Notes under the pieces: model-generated
Told to the model about the DNA's origin: nothing
Databases searched by the model: none
What the model saw: only the letters and a program-made list of their open reading frames with translations
Translations under genes and position numbers: made by a program
Shown: piece by piece, positions 44,055-52,212 of the stretch
Layout: each line of letters starts with the position of its first letter
Numbering within the stretch: position 1 is the stretch's first letter
Assembly: GCF_029637705.1 (NCBI RefSeq)
Contig: NZ_CP121252.1
Coordinates: 434,001 to 498,000, forward strand
DNA length: 64,000 nucleotides
Reading direction: 5' to 3'
Origin: Citricoccus muralis
GTDB lineage: Bacteria > Actinomycetota > Actinomycetes > Actinomycetales > Micrococcaceae

Positions 44055-45260
44055 ATGACTCTGCATGCACAGCAACACGACGGCATCAGCCACGAACTGC
44101 GTGAGGCGATCATTGGCCACGACGGCGACGACCTGCGGACCTCGGACCAGGGCACGACGTTCGTCCAGCTGCTCGATGAGCAGGGGCACAGGCATACCGG
44201 CGGGGTGTTCGGGCGAATCGCTGACGCGCTCAGCCACGCCGAGTTGCGGGAGATGTACCGCGACCTGGTGTTGCTGCGCCGGTTCGACCAGGAAGCCACC
44301 GCCCTGCAGCGCCATGGCGAGCTGGCCTTGTGGGCGCCGTGCCTCGGCCAGGAGGCCGCGCAGGTGGGCCTCGGGCGGGGGCTGCGCTCCCAGGATTTCG
44401 CCTACACCTCCTACCGCGAGCACGGGGTGGCCCTGCAGCGCGGGCTCGCCCCGCGGGACCTGCTGCGGATCTTCCGCGGGGTCAGCCACGGCGGCTGGGA
44501 CCCGCACGCACACAACCTCAGTGCCTACGAGATCATGATCGGCGCCCAGACCCTGCACGCCGCCGGCTACGCGATGGGCGTGAAATTGGAGGGGGCTGCG
44601 GGTACCGGGGACGTGGACTCCGACGTCGCCGTCGTCACGTGTTTTGGTGATGGTGCGACCTCGGAGGGGGATGTGGCCGAGGCGCTCACTTTTGCCGCCT
44701 CGTTCCAGGCACCGGTGCTGTTCTTCTGCCAGAACAACCAGTGGGCGATTTCGGTGCCCAAGCAGGTTCAAACACCGTCGCCGATCTACCGCCGCGGCGA
44801 GGGATACGGCATTCCCGGCATCCGCGTGGACGGCAACGATCTGCTCGCCAGCTACGCGGTGTCTCGATTCGCGCTGGACCGGGTGCGTTCCGGGGCCGGA
44901 CCGCTGTTCGTGGAGGCCTACACCTACCGGATGGGCGCGCACACCACCGCTGACGATCCGACCCGCTATCGCTCCGCCGAGGAGGTCGAGCGTTGGAAAC
45001 GGGCCGATCCGCTGGAGCGGGTGCGCCGCCACCTGCTGGAGATCGGCGCGGCGGACGAGGATTTCTTTACTGTGCTCGACGCCGAAGCCGAGCAGTGGGG
45101 CGCCGGGGTGCGCGAGGCCTGCCTGAGCCTGGAGACCCCCGGACTGGATGCCCTTTTCGACCACATCTACGCCGACTCGCACGCGCTGGTGGAGCAGGAG
45201 CGCGCCGAGTTCCGCGCCTATGAGAATAGCTTCGGTGAGACCGTGGAGGAGGGAGCATGA
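44055..45260 (+). CDS. bkdA: branched-chain 2-oxoacid dehydrogenase E1 alpha
   Basis: The 401-residue subunit has the ThDP motif beginning CFGDGATSEGD and ending near QNNQWAIS, plus the E1 features YREHGVALQRG and AYTYRMGAHTTADDPTRYR. ATG 44055 is chosen because GAGGGG lies 5 bases upstream; ATG 44040 is not preceded by a site. Together with E1 beta it decarboxylates 2-oxoisocaproate, 2-oxoisovalerate and related acids. The beta gene overlaps by ATGA. No E3 gene is adjacent; the cell would use a shared lipoamide dehydrogenase. A pyruvate-type activity is less likely given the neighbours. Confidence 0.92.
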   Translation: MTLHAQQHDGISHELREAIIGHDGDDLRTSDQGTTFVQLLDEQGHRHTGGVFGRIADALSHAELREMYRDLVLLRRFDQEATALQRHGELALWAPCLGQEAAQVGLGRGLRSQDFAYTSYREHGVALQRGLAPRDLLRIFRGVSHGGWDPHAHNLSAYEIMIGAQTLHAAGYAMGVKLEGAAGTGDVDSDVAVVTCFGDGATSEGDVAEALTFAASFQAPVLFFCQNNQWAISVPKQVQTPSPIYRRGEGYGIPGIRVDGNDLLASYAVSRFALDRVRSGAGPLFVEAYTYRMGAHTTADDPTRYRSAEEVERWKRADPLERVRRHLLEIGAADEDFFTVLDAEAEQWGAGVREACLSLETPGLDALFDHIYADSHALVEQERAEFRAYENSFGETVEEGA

Positions 45261-46279
45261 CCACCGCCACCGCGGACACGACCGCTGAAGCGAGCGTGTC
45301 CGCCACGACCATGACGCTGGCCGCCGGGATCAACCGGGGGCTGCGCCAGGCGATGGCCGACAACGAGAAGGTGCTCATTCTCGGTGAGGACGTGGCCGAG
45401 CTCGGCGGGGTGTTCCGCATTACCGACGGGCTGCACGAGGAGTTCGGCGGGCAGCGGGTGATGAACACGCCGCTGGCCGAATCCGGCATCATCGGCACCG
45501 CGGTGGGGTTGTGCGCCCGCGGATTCCGGCCGGTGGTGGAGATGCAGTTCGATGCGTTCTCTTATACCGCGTACGACCAGATCGTGAACCAGGTGGCCAA
45601 ACAGCACTACCGCACCGGCGGGCACCTGCGGATCCCGATGGTGATCCGGATTCCGTTCGGCGGGGGCATCGGCTCGCCCGAGCACCACTCGGAATCACCC
45701 GAGGCGGCGTTCGCCCAGCACGCCGGGCTGCGAGTGATGGCCCCCTCGGACGCGCACAGCGCGTACTGGGGGATTCAGGAAGCGATCACCCGCGACGACC
45801 CGGTGATCTTTCTGGAGCCCAAGCGCCGGTACTGGATGAAGGGTGAGGTGGATCTGGACCCGGCCTCGGCCACACCGGGGGACCGCGCAGTGATCGCCCG
45901 GCCCGGCACCGACGTCACGCTGGTCACCTATGGACCGCTGGTGCCCACTGCGCTGGAGGCCGCTGAGACCGCAGCCGAAGAGGGCACCTCGGTGGAGGTG
46001 GTAGACCTGCGCAGCGTCTCGCCGCTGGATCTGGGCCCGGTGGTCGATTCCGTGCAGCGCACCGGCCGCGTCGTCGTCGCCCATGAGGCCCCCGTGTTCT
46101 TGGGGCTCGGCGGCGAGCTGGCCGCACGGATCCAGGAGCAGGCGTTCTACCACCTGCACGCGCCGGTGCTACGCGTGGGTGCTCCGCACGGACCGTATCC
46201 GCCGGCCCGGCTGGAGCACCACTACATTCCGGACGCCGACCGGATGCTCGACGGCATCGACCGGGTTCTCGACTACTGA
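45257..46279 (+). CDS. bkdB: branched-chain 2-oxoacid dehydrogenase E1 beta
   Basis: The 340-residue subunit contains LILGEDVAELGGVFRITDGL near the N-terminus, the conserved GGIGSPEHHSESPEAAF and the transketolase C-domain VVAHEAPVFLGLG. These match the beta chain of 2-oxoacid dehydrogenases. It starts inside the last codons of bkdA (ATGA) and ends 44 bases before the E2 gene. It completes the ThDP active site and supplies the binding face for E2. Confidence 0.93.
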   Translation: MTTATADTTAEASVSATTMTLAAGINRGLRQAMADNEKVLILGEDVAELGGVFRITDGLHEEFGGQRVMNTPLAESGIIGTAVGLCARGFRPVVEMQFDAFSYTAYDQIVNQVAKQHYRTGGHLRIPMVIRIPFGGGIGSPEHHSESPEAAFAQHAGLRVMAPSDAHSAYWGIQEAITRDDPVIFLEPKRRYWMKGEVDLDPASATPGDRAVIARPGTDVTLVTYGPLVPTALEAAETAAEEGTSVEVVDLRSVSPLDLGPVVDSVQRTGRVVVAHEAPVFLGLGGELAARIQEQAFYHLHAPVLRVGAPHGPYPPARLEHHYIPDADRMLDGIDRVLDY

Positions 46280-46323
46280 CAACGGCCCGAAGCTAACAAC
46301 GACGGAAAGAAGCCCATCCCGCT

Positions 46324-47685
46324 ATGACCACCACCGTGTTCCGCCTCCCCGATGTGGGAGAGGGTCTCACCGAAGCCGACATTCTCGCCTGGACCGTGCA
46401 TCCGGGTGATGAGATCGGCGTGAACGACATCATCGTGGAGATCGAGACCGCCAAATCGGTGGTGGAGCTGCCCAGCCCGACGGCCGGGCGGGTGCAGCAA
46501 CTACTGGTGGAGGCCGGGCAGACGGTCACGGTCGGCACCCCCATCATCGAATTCCGCACGGACGGTGGGGCGGATGAACCCGCGCCGGAGTCAGCAGGGC
46601 AGACGGCATCTGATTCGGAGGCGCAGCCCGGATCCGAGTCCGAGTCTGAATCCAGCGGGGCCACCCTCGTCGGCTACGGCACCCGGGCCTCGACGTCGCG
46701 CCGGGCTCGCCGTCGTGCTCAGCGCGGGGCTGATGCTCCACCTGCACCCGCTCCGGTCACTGAGACGACAGCGGAGGCAGCGCCGGAATCTCCTGCGGCT
46801 ACCGGTCTCGCCCTGGCGAAGCCGCCGGTGCGCAAACTCGCCAAGGACCACGGAGTGGACCTGACGCTGGTACCTCCGACCGGGCCAGTCGGCAACGTCA
46901 CCCGCGAAGACGTGCTCGCCTACCTGGAGGCCAGCTCCGCACGTGACTCTGCCGGTCAGGGTGCAACGACAGCGGTCGGAGCATCGCCGCTGGGCGAGAC
47001 CCGCCAGATCCCGGTGAAGGGGGTGCGCAAGGCCACTGCCCATGCCATGGTTGCCTCTGCTTTCACGGCGCCGCACGTCACCGAGTTCCTCGACGTCGAC
47101 GTCACCGCCACGGTGGAGCTGATCCGAGTGTGGAAGTCCCAGGGCGTGTTCCCCGAGGGCGTGAAGGTCTCACCGCTGACCCTGCTCTCGCGCGCGGTGT
47201 GCTGGGCGGTCGGACGCACCCCGGAGATCAACGCCAGCTGGGGCGAGGAATTCATTACCGTGCACGGCCACGTGAACCTCGGCATCGCCGTGAACACCGA
47301 CCGTGGGCTGCTTGTGCCGAACATTAAGAACGCCCACGCGCTGACCGTGACCGAACTGGCCCGAGAACTCACCGAGCTCTCCGAGACCGCGCGGGCGGGC
47401 AAGGCCACCCCTGAATGCCAGCGGGGCGGGACCATCACGATCACCAATGTGGGGGTGTTCGGGGTGGATGCGGGCACTCCGATTATCAATCCCGGCGAAT
47501 CGGCGATCGTGGCGATGGGCCAGATCAAGCGCCGCCCCTGGGTGGTCGACGACGAGCTGGCCGTGCGCGATGTCGCGACTCTGTCGGTCTCGGCCGATCA
47601 CCGGGTGGTGGACGGTGTCGCGATCTCCCAATTCCTCGCCGACCTGGGCGGCGCCCTCGAAGACCCGCGCGCCTTGCTGCTGTGA
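46324..47685 (+). CDS. bkdC: branched-chain 2-oxoacid dehydrogenase E2 (dihydrolipoyl acyltransferase)
   Basis: The 453-residue protein has one lipoyl domain (lipoyl Lys in EIETAKSVVELP, about residue 43), a Pro/Ala-rich linker, a peripheral-subunit-binding domain (VRKLAKDHGVDL ... REDVLAYL, about residues 165-205) and a catalytic domain. The catalytic signature SADHRVVDG lies near the C-terminus. It transfers the acyl group from lipoyl to CoA, giving isovaleryl-, isobutyryl- or 2-methylbutyryl-CoA. It ends the + strand bkd operon and is followed at once by a strong terminator. Confidence 0.93.
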   Translation: MTTTVFRLPDVGEGLTEADILAWTVHPGDEIGVNDIIVEIETAKSVVELPSPTAGRVQQLLVEAGQTVTVGTPIIEFRTDGGADEPAPESAGQTASDSEAQPGSESESESSGATLVGYGTRASTSRRARRRAQRGADAPPAPAPVTETTAEAAPESPAATGLALAKPPVRKLAKDHGVDLTLVPPTGPVGNVTREDVLAYLEASSARDSAGQGATTAVGASPLGETRQIPVKGVRKATAHAMVASAFTAPHVTEFLDVDVTATVELIRVWKSQGVFPEGVKVSPLTLLSRAVCWAVGRTPEINASWGEEFITVHGHVNLGIAVNTDRGLLVPNIKNAHALTVTELARELTELSETARAGKATPECQRGGTITITNVGVFGVDAGTPIINPGESAIVAMGQIKRRPWVVDDELAVRDVATLSVSADHRVVDGVAISQFLADLGGALEDPRALLL

Positions 47686-47695
47686 GCGGTTCAGC

Positions 47696-47742
47696 GAAGC
47701 GAAACAGCGCGTCAGCGGTTGGCTGACGCGCTGTTTCGCTTC
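47696..47742. terminator. bidirectional terminator between bkdC and etfA
   Basis: GAAGCGAAACAGCGCGTCAG pairs with its complement in a perfect 21-bp stem (47696-47716 with 47722-47742) around GGTTG. It sits between the convergent ends of bkdC and etfA (stop at 47793). Its A-rich left arm and T-rich right arm could work in both directions. Confidence 0.85.
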
Positions 47743-47792
47743 ACGGAGTCCCTCGGTCCGGGCTTAGTGATGGGATATGACTCGTGAGCGGT

Positions 47793-48785
47793 TCACTGAC
47801 GAGCCTTTTCGCATCTCTGAACGAGATCGGGCACCACCGAGGTCACGTTTCCGACGATGCCGAGGTCGGCGATCTCGAAAATCGGGGCGTCCGGGTCCTT
47901 ATTGATGGCGACGATAGTCTGCGCGGTCTGCATTCCGGCCCGGTGCTGCAGTGCACCCGAGATGCCCAGAGCCACGTACAGCTGCGGCGAGACGGTGGCG
48001 CCCGTTTGGCCCACCTGTGCGGCGTGCTCCGTCCAGCCGGCATCAACCGCGGCACGGGACGCGCCCACCGCGGCGCCGAGAGCATCGGCCAGTTGCTCGA
48101 CGAGGCTGAAGTCCCCGTTCAGCCCCCGGCCACCGGCCACCACGGCGGCAGCTTCGGTCAGGGCCGGGCGTCCCGTGGACTCTACCGGAGACCGCTCGAT
48201 CACGGTGACCCGTGGGCCGGAGACCGGTACCTCCACCGGCTGTGGTTTCGGGGTGGTTCCGGCAGGCAGCCCGGTCTCGGGCACGGCGACGACGTTGGGT
48301 TTCACGGTGATGCACACGGTTGACTCTGCGGCGCATCGGGTGGTGTAGGCGCCGGCCAGCACCGACTTCTGTACGCTGATCCCGGCCTCGGCGGCGTCCA
48401 CTCCGACCGCGTGCGTGATCAGCCCGGCCTCCAGGCGCACAGCAACGCGGGCCAGCGCATCGGAGACCTCGCCCGCATCGGAGGCGAGCAACACGGTGGC
48501 TCCGGTCTGGCGCGCTGCGTGCTCGATCAGGTCGGCGAGTTGCTCTGCCGGCACCGCTGCGTCGTGGGCGTTGCTGTCAGTATCCGCGCAGAATACGGAT
48601 CCCAGGTGTAGGCCATCCAGGGCGTTGCGGGTGGTGTCCGCGTCGGCAGCGGTAAGGACGTGCACCGATTCCGGGGATCCGGCCACGGTGTGGGCCAGCG
48701 CGAGTAGTTGTTGATCGGTGGAGCGCAACGGGGCGCCGATCCGATCCAGGACGACGAGGACGGTGGGTGCAGAATTCGGTGACAT
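47793..48785 (-). CDS. etfA: electron transfer flavoprotein alpha subunit
   Basis: The 330-residue protein has the C-terminal FAD-binding domain signature of Etf[21 protein letters not shown], then [20 protein letters not shown] and VGN. The N-terminal half is the usual nucleotide-fold domain. With EtfB it carries electrons from acyl-CoA dehydrogenases to the quinone pool. It lies 37 bases after etfB in the same operon and is the last gene of the leftward leucine-type cluster. Its main partner is probably the acyl-CoA dehydrogenase at 51046-52212. Confidence 0.92.
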   Translation of the reverse strand: MSPNSAPTVLVVLDRIGAPLRSTDQQLLALAHTVAGSPESVHVLTAADADTTRNALDGLHLGSVFCADTDSNAHDAAVPAEQLADLIEHAARQTGATVLLASDAGEVSDALARVAVRLEAGLITHAVGVDAAEAGISVQKSVLAGAYTTRCAAESTVCITVKPNVVAVPETGLPAGTTPKPQPVEVPVSGPRVTVIERSPVESTGRPALTEAAAVVAGGRGLNGDFSLVEQLADALGAAVGASRAAVDAGWTEHAAQVGQTGATVSPQLYVALGISGALQHRAGMQTAQTIVAINKDPDAPIFEIADLGIVGNVTSVVPDLVQRCEKARQ

Positions 48786-48822
48786 CGCGGGTACTCCTGC
48801 TCGGTGAGAGGTATCAGTCGGA

Positions 48823-49656
48823 TCAGATCAGCCGGCGGGCGGAGAGAAACTCGACCAGCTCGGTGACGGCGGCGCCGTCGCCCTCATCGGTGAGAATCCG
48901 CCCGGCTTCTCGCGGCGGACGAGGTGCGGCCTCAAGCACCTGCACGCGGTTAGTGAGTTCGGCCGCGTCGAGCCCGATATCGGACAGTGACCAGGTCTCG
49001 GAGGGTTTCTTCTTCGCCGCCATGATCGCCTTGAAACTGGGGTAGCGCGGGGTGTTCGCCTGGTCCGTCACGGTGACGACGGCAGGTAGGAGAGCACTGA
49101 CCCGCTGGGTCTCGGTCTCGGTGTGGCGGACCGCGATGAGGGTGGCGGAAGCAGGGTCCAGTGATACCTCGGTGGTGCGTGTGACGAGTGTCCAGCCCAA
49201 GCGCTCGGCTAACTGGGCGGGCACCGCTGCGGTCTCGCCGTCGGTGGAGGCCATGCCGGTGAGCACCAGCTGTTGCATCGATTCCTCGGTCGTGGACGAA
49301 AGGGTCTCGACGACGTGGCGCAGGGCCAGCGAGGTGGCAGCGACGTCGGCTCCGGTCAGGGCAGAATCGCTGAGGTGCACGGCGTCGTCAGCGCCCATCT
49401 GAAGCGCTTTTTTCACGGCCGCGGCGGCACCGGCGGGACCCATGGTGAGTGCGGTGATGCGCACGGTGGGCGCGGAGTCGGCGGCGTCAGGGGACGTGAG
49501 GGCTTCGCGCAGTTGCAGGGCGGTCTCCAGGGGGTATTCGTCCAGCTCGGAGAGAATGCCCTCACCGCGGTCCATGTGGTGGGAGTCGGTGAGGTGGCGG
49601 GCCTGCTGGGCGTCCGGGGCCCACTTCACCAACACGATCAGGTGCAGGGCGGTCAT
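48823..49656 (-). CDS. etfB: electron transfer flavoprotein beta subunit
   Basis: The 277-residue protein matches Etf[21 protein letters not shown] near the N-terminus, [32 protein letters not shown] and a C-terminal segment [16 protein letters not shown]. The family binds AMP and contacts acyl-CoA dehydrogenases. Its ATG overlaps the stop of the CitE-like gene (ATGA), showing the ETF pair belongs to the same operon as the carboxylase and dehydrogenase genes. Confidence 0.92.
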   Translation of the reverse strand: MTALHLIVLVKWAPDAQQARHLTDSHHMDRGEGILSELDEYPLETALQLREALTSPDAADSAPTVRITALTMGPAGAAAAVKKALQMGADDAVHLSDSALTGADVAATSLALRHVVETLSSTTEESMQQLVLTGMASTDGETAAVPAQLAERLGWTLVTRTTEVSLDPASATLIAVRHTETETQRVSALLPAVVTVTDQANTPRYPSFKAIMAAKKKPSETWSLSDIGLDAAELTNRVQVLEAAPRPPREAGRILTDEGDGAAVTELVEFLSARRLI

Positions 49657-50543
49657 GAGGTCTCTCCTTCGGTACGTTCGGCGCGCTGGACGACGCGCTC
49701 GGCGTGGCGGATCAAAGGGGCGTCCACCATCGCGCCGCGGAACCGGAAGGCCCCGGTGTGCTGGGGCACTTCGGCGAGCAGGGCGCGGGCGTGCTCGAGC
49801 TCGGCGTCGGTGGGGGTGTAGGCGGCGCGGATGGGGGCGACGTGGCTGGGGTGAACGCAGGCTTTGGCGGCGAAACCGCTGGCCGCGGCGTCCTCGGCTT
49901 CAGCGCTCAGCCCGTCCAGGTCGGTGAGATCGGCATAGATGGAGTCGATGGCGGCTGTGCCGTGGGTGGCGGCGGCGAGCAGCACCAGGGACCGGGCGGT
50001 GCGGGCGACATCCCGGTAGGTGCCGGTGCTGTGGCGTGAGGAGCTGCCGCCGAGGGCCGCGACCAGATCCTCCGCCCCCCACATCAGGGCGGTGACCGAG
50101 GGATGGGCGGCAAGCTGGTCTGCTCGGGTGATCCCGGCAGGGGTTTCGCACAGCCCGATGATGCCGACGCGCGGGCCCAGCGCCCGGACGACCTTGTCGA
50201 CGTCGTCGGCGGATTCAGCTTTGGCCAGCATCACGTGGCGCACCCCGGTGCCGGCGAGCACCTGCAGGTCGGCGTCGAGCTCAGCGCGCGTCGCATCCCC
50301 AGCCGGGTTGACTCGGACGATGGTGCGCTCGAGCAGCGCGGCGTCTTCGGCGAGGGTAGCCAGGTGGCGGACCAGGTGCCCGCGGGCGGCGGGCTTGTCG
50401 GCGGGGGCGACCGCGTCCTCCAGGTCCACAATGACCGCATCGGCGCGGTCGGCGGCCTTGGCATAGCGTTCGGGACGGTCGGCCGGGCAGAACAGGATGC
50501 TGGGGCCGAGGGTGAACGGTGGCGGAGTGGACCCAATAGTCAT
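49653..50543 (-). CDS. CitE-like CoA-ester lyase
   Basis: The 296-residue protein belongs to the HpcH/HpaI-CitE lyase family. It has RSILFCPADRPERY-type start (SILFCPADRPERYAKA), ADAVIVDLEDAVAP (metal-binding Glu/Asp), CETPAGI and MWGAEDLVAALGG. In M. tuberculosis a CitE-like enzyme of the same gene neighbourhood cleaves 3-hydroxy-3-methylglutaryl-CoA and citramalyl-CoA. By context this one probably performs the last step of leucine breakdown, giving acetyl-CoA and acetoacetate. ATG 50543 overlaps the maoC stop; its stop overlaps the etfB start. No classical HMG-CoA lyase is in the window. Confidence 0.85.
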   Translation of the reverse strand: MTIGSTPPPFTLGPSILFCPADRPERYAKAADRADAVIVDLEDAVAPADKPAARGHLVRHLATLAEDAALLERTIVRVNPAGDATRAELDADLQVLAGTGVRHVMLAKAESADDVDKVVRALGPRVGIIGLCETPAGITRADQLAAHPSVTALMWGAEDLVAALGGSSSRHSTGTYRDVARTARSLVLLAAATHGTAAIDSIYADLTDLDGLSAEAEDAAASGFAAKACVHPSHVAPIRAAYTPTDAELEHARALLAEVPQHTGAFRFRGAMVDAPLIRHAERVVQRAERTEGETS

Positions 50544-51049
50544 GAGGTGCTCCCGGAACGGTGGGCGGCTTCGGACTCCCAGATCAGCACGGAGCGAATG
50601 CACTCGGCCACCAGCACGCCGTCCTGATTCTCCCCGGTGTGCCGGATACGCACGATCCCTTGACCGGGCCGAGACGACGAGGTGCGGGTGCCGAGGATCT
50701 CGGAGGCCGAGTACAGGGTGTCGCCGTGGTAGAGCGGGTGCGGGAAGCGGACCTCCTCGAATCCGAGATTCGCCACGATGGTGCCCTGGGTCAGCTGCGC
50801 CACGGAGGCGCCCACGATGATGGCCAGGGTCATCATCGAGTTCACCAAGGGCTGGCCGAACGGTTGCGATGCGGCCCAGTGCGCGTCCAGGTGCAACGAC
50901 TGGGTGTTCATCGTCATGGTGGTGAACGAGACGTTGTCGGCTTCCGTCAGGGTGCGCCCGGGGGCGTGGCGGTAGAGGGCGCCGACCTGGAGCTCGTTGA
51001 CGTAGAGGCCGCGCTGCTGGATGACCGGGCGTGCGGCGTCGTGATTCAT
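50540..51049 (-). CDS. MaoC-family enoyl-CoA hydratase
   Basis: The 169-residue hot-dog-fold protein carries the MaoC dehydratase features LTEADNVSFTTMTMNTQSLH with the catalytic Asp/His region, then PHPLYHGDTLYSASEILGTR. In this cluster it probably hydrates 3-methylglutaconyl-CoA, replacing the crotonase-type hydratase of the classic pathway. It is joined by ATGA overlaps to both the acyl-CoA dehydrogenase upstream and the CitE-like gene downstream. Mesaconyl-CoA hydratase activity is an alternative. Confidence 0.85.
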   Translation of the reverse strand: MNHDAARPVIQQRGLYVNELQVGALYRHAPGRTLTEADNVSFTTMTMNTQSLHLDAHWAASQPFGQPLVNSMMTLAIIVGASVAQLTQGTIVANLGFEEVRFPHPLYHGDTLYSASEILGTRTSSSRPGQGIVRIRHTGENQDGVLVAECIRSVLIWESEAAHRSGSTS

Positions 51050-52212
51050 GAGTCCAACCCCAGACTGCGGGCGATCAGCATCAGCTGCACCTCGGTGGTG
51101 CCCTCGCCGATCTCCAGGATCTTCGAGTCGCGGTAGTGGCGAGAGACGACGAATTCGTTCATGAATCCGTAGCCGCCGAACACCTGGGTGGCGTCGCGGG
51201 CGTTGTCCATGGCGGCTTCTCCTGCGACCAGCTTGGCGATGGCGGCTTCGGTTTTGAAGGGCAGCCCGGCGCGCATGCGGGCGGCGGCGTCGTAGTAAGC
51301 CAGCCGGGCGGTGTGGGCGCGGGCTTGCATGCGGGCGATCTTGAAGGACACCGCTTGGTAGGAGGCGATGGGGTTACCGAAGGTGTGGCGCTCGCGGGCA
51401 TAGCGGACCACCTCATCCACACATCCCTGCGCGGCCCCGGTGGCCAGGGCTGCGATGGCGATGCGACCCTCGTCGAGGATGCCCAGGAAATTCGCATAGC
51501 CGCGGCCGCGCACCCCGAGCAGGTTCTCCTCCGGGACACGGACGTCGTCGAAGGTCAGCGGGTGGGTGTCGGAGGCGTTCCAGCCCACCTTGTTGTAGGC
51601 CGGTTCGGCGGTGAATCCGGGGGTATCGGCCGGGACCAGGATGGTGGAGATCTCTTTTTTGACGCTGCCGTCGTCGCGCGTGGTCTCCCCGGTGACGGCG
51701 GTGACCGTGACCAGCGAGGTGATGTCGGTGCCTGAATTGGTGATGAACTCCTTGGTCCCGTTGATCACCCAGTGGCCGTCCTCGAGGCGGGCGGTGGTGC
51801 GGGTGCCCCCGGCATCGGAGCCGGCCTCGGATTCGGTGAGGCCGAACCCGGCGAGCTGCTCACCGGCGGCCAGGGCCGGCAACCAGCGCTGCTTCTGCTC
51901 CTCGGTGCCGTAGCGCAGCAGGGGCATCGCGCCGAGGGAGACGCCGGCTTCCAGGGTGATCGCCACGGACTGGTCGACCTTCGCCAGTTCCTCCAGTGCC
52001 AGACAGAGGGCGAAATAGTCCCCGCCCTGACCGCCGTACTCCTCCGGGACAGGCAGTCCGAACAGCCCCATCTCGCCCATCTGGGAGATCACCTCATAGG
52101 GGAAGCTGTGCTCGGCGTCATGCCGGGCCGAGACCGGGGCGACCACCTCCTGGGTGAATTCGCGCACCGCTTCTACGAGCGCCTGTTCTTCGTCGCTGAG
52201 CTGGTGGCTCAT
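51046..52212 (-). CDS. acyl-CoA dehydrogenase (FadE19-like, branched-chain acyl-CoA)
   Basis: The 388-residue FAD enzyme matches short/branched-chain acyl-CoA dehydrogenases. It has GFGLTESEAGSDAGGTRTTA (FAD loop), LDEGRIAIAALATGAAQG and ATQVFGGYGFMNEF. The catalytic Glu of the common type is present as Glu370 in IGEGTTEVQLML. Isovaleryl-CoA dehydrogenases proper lack Glu there, so this enzyme may prefer isobutyryl- or 2-methylbutyryl-CoA, or simply be a FadE19-type enzyme serving leucine. It overlaps accA and maoC by four bases each and should give electrons to the ETF encoded downstream. Confidence 0.88.
   Translation of the reverse strand: MSHQLSDEEQALVEAVREFTQEVVAPVSARHDAEHSFPYEVISQMGEMGLFGLPVPEEYGGQGGDYFALCLALEELAKVDQSVAITLEAGVSLGAMPLLRYGTEEQKQRWLPALAAGEQLAGFGLTESEAGSDAGGTRTTARLEDGHWVINGTKEFITNSGTDITSLVTVTAVTGETTRDDGSVKKEISTILVPADTPGFTAEPAYNKVGWNASDTHPLTFDDVRVPEENLLGVRGRGYANFLGILDEGRIAIAALATGAAQGCVDEVVRYARERHTFGNPIASYQAVSFKIARMQARAHTARLAYYDAAARMRAGLPFKTEAAIAKLVAGEAAMDNARDATQVFGGYGFMNEFVVSRHYRDSKILEIGEGTTEVQLMLIARSLGLDS

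Noticed and set aside
44016-45182. 388-codon open frame antisense to bkdA
   Set aside because: The + strand has clear E1 alpha motifs and a ribosome site; the antisense frame has neither.
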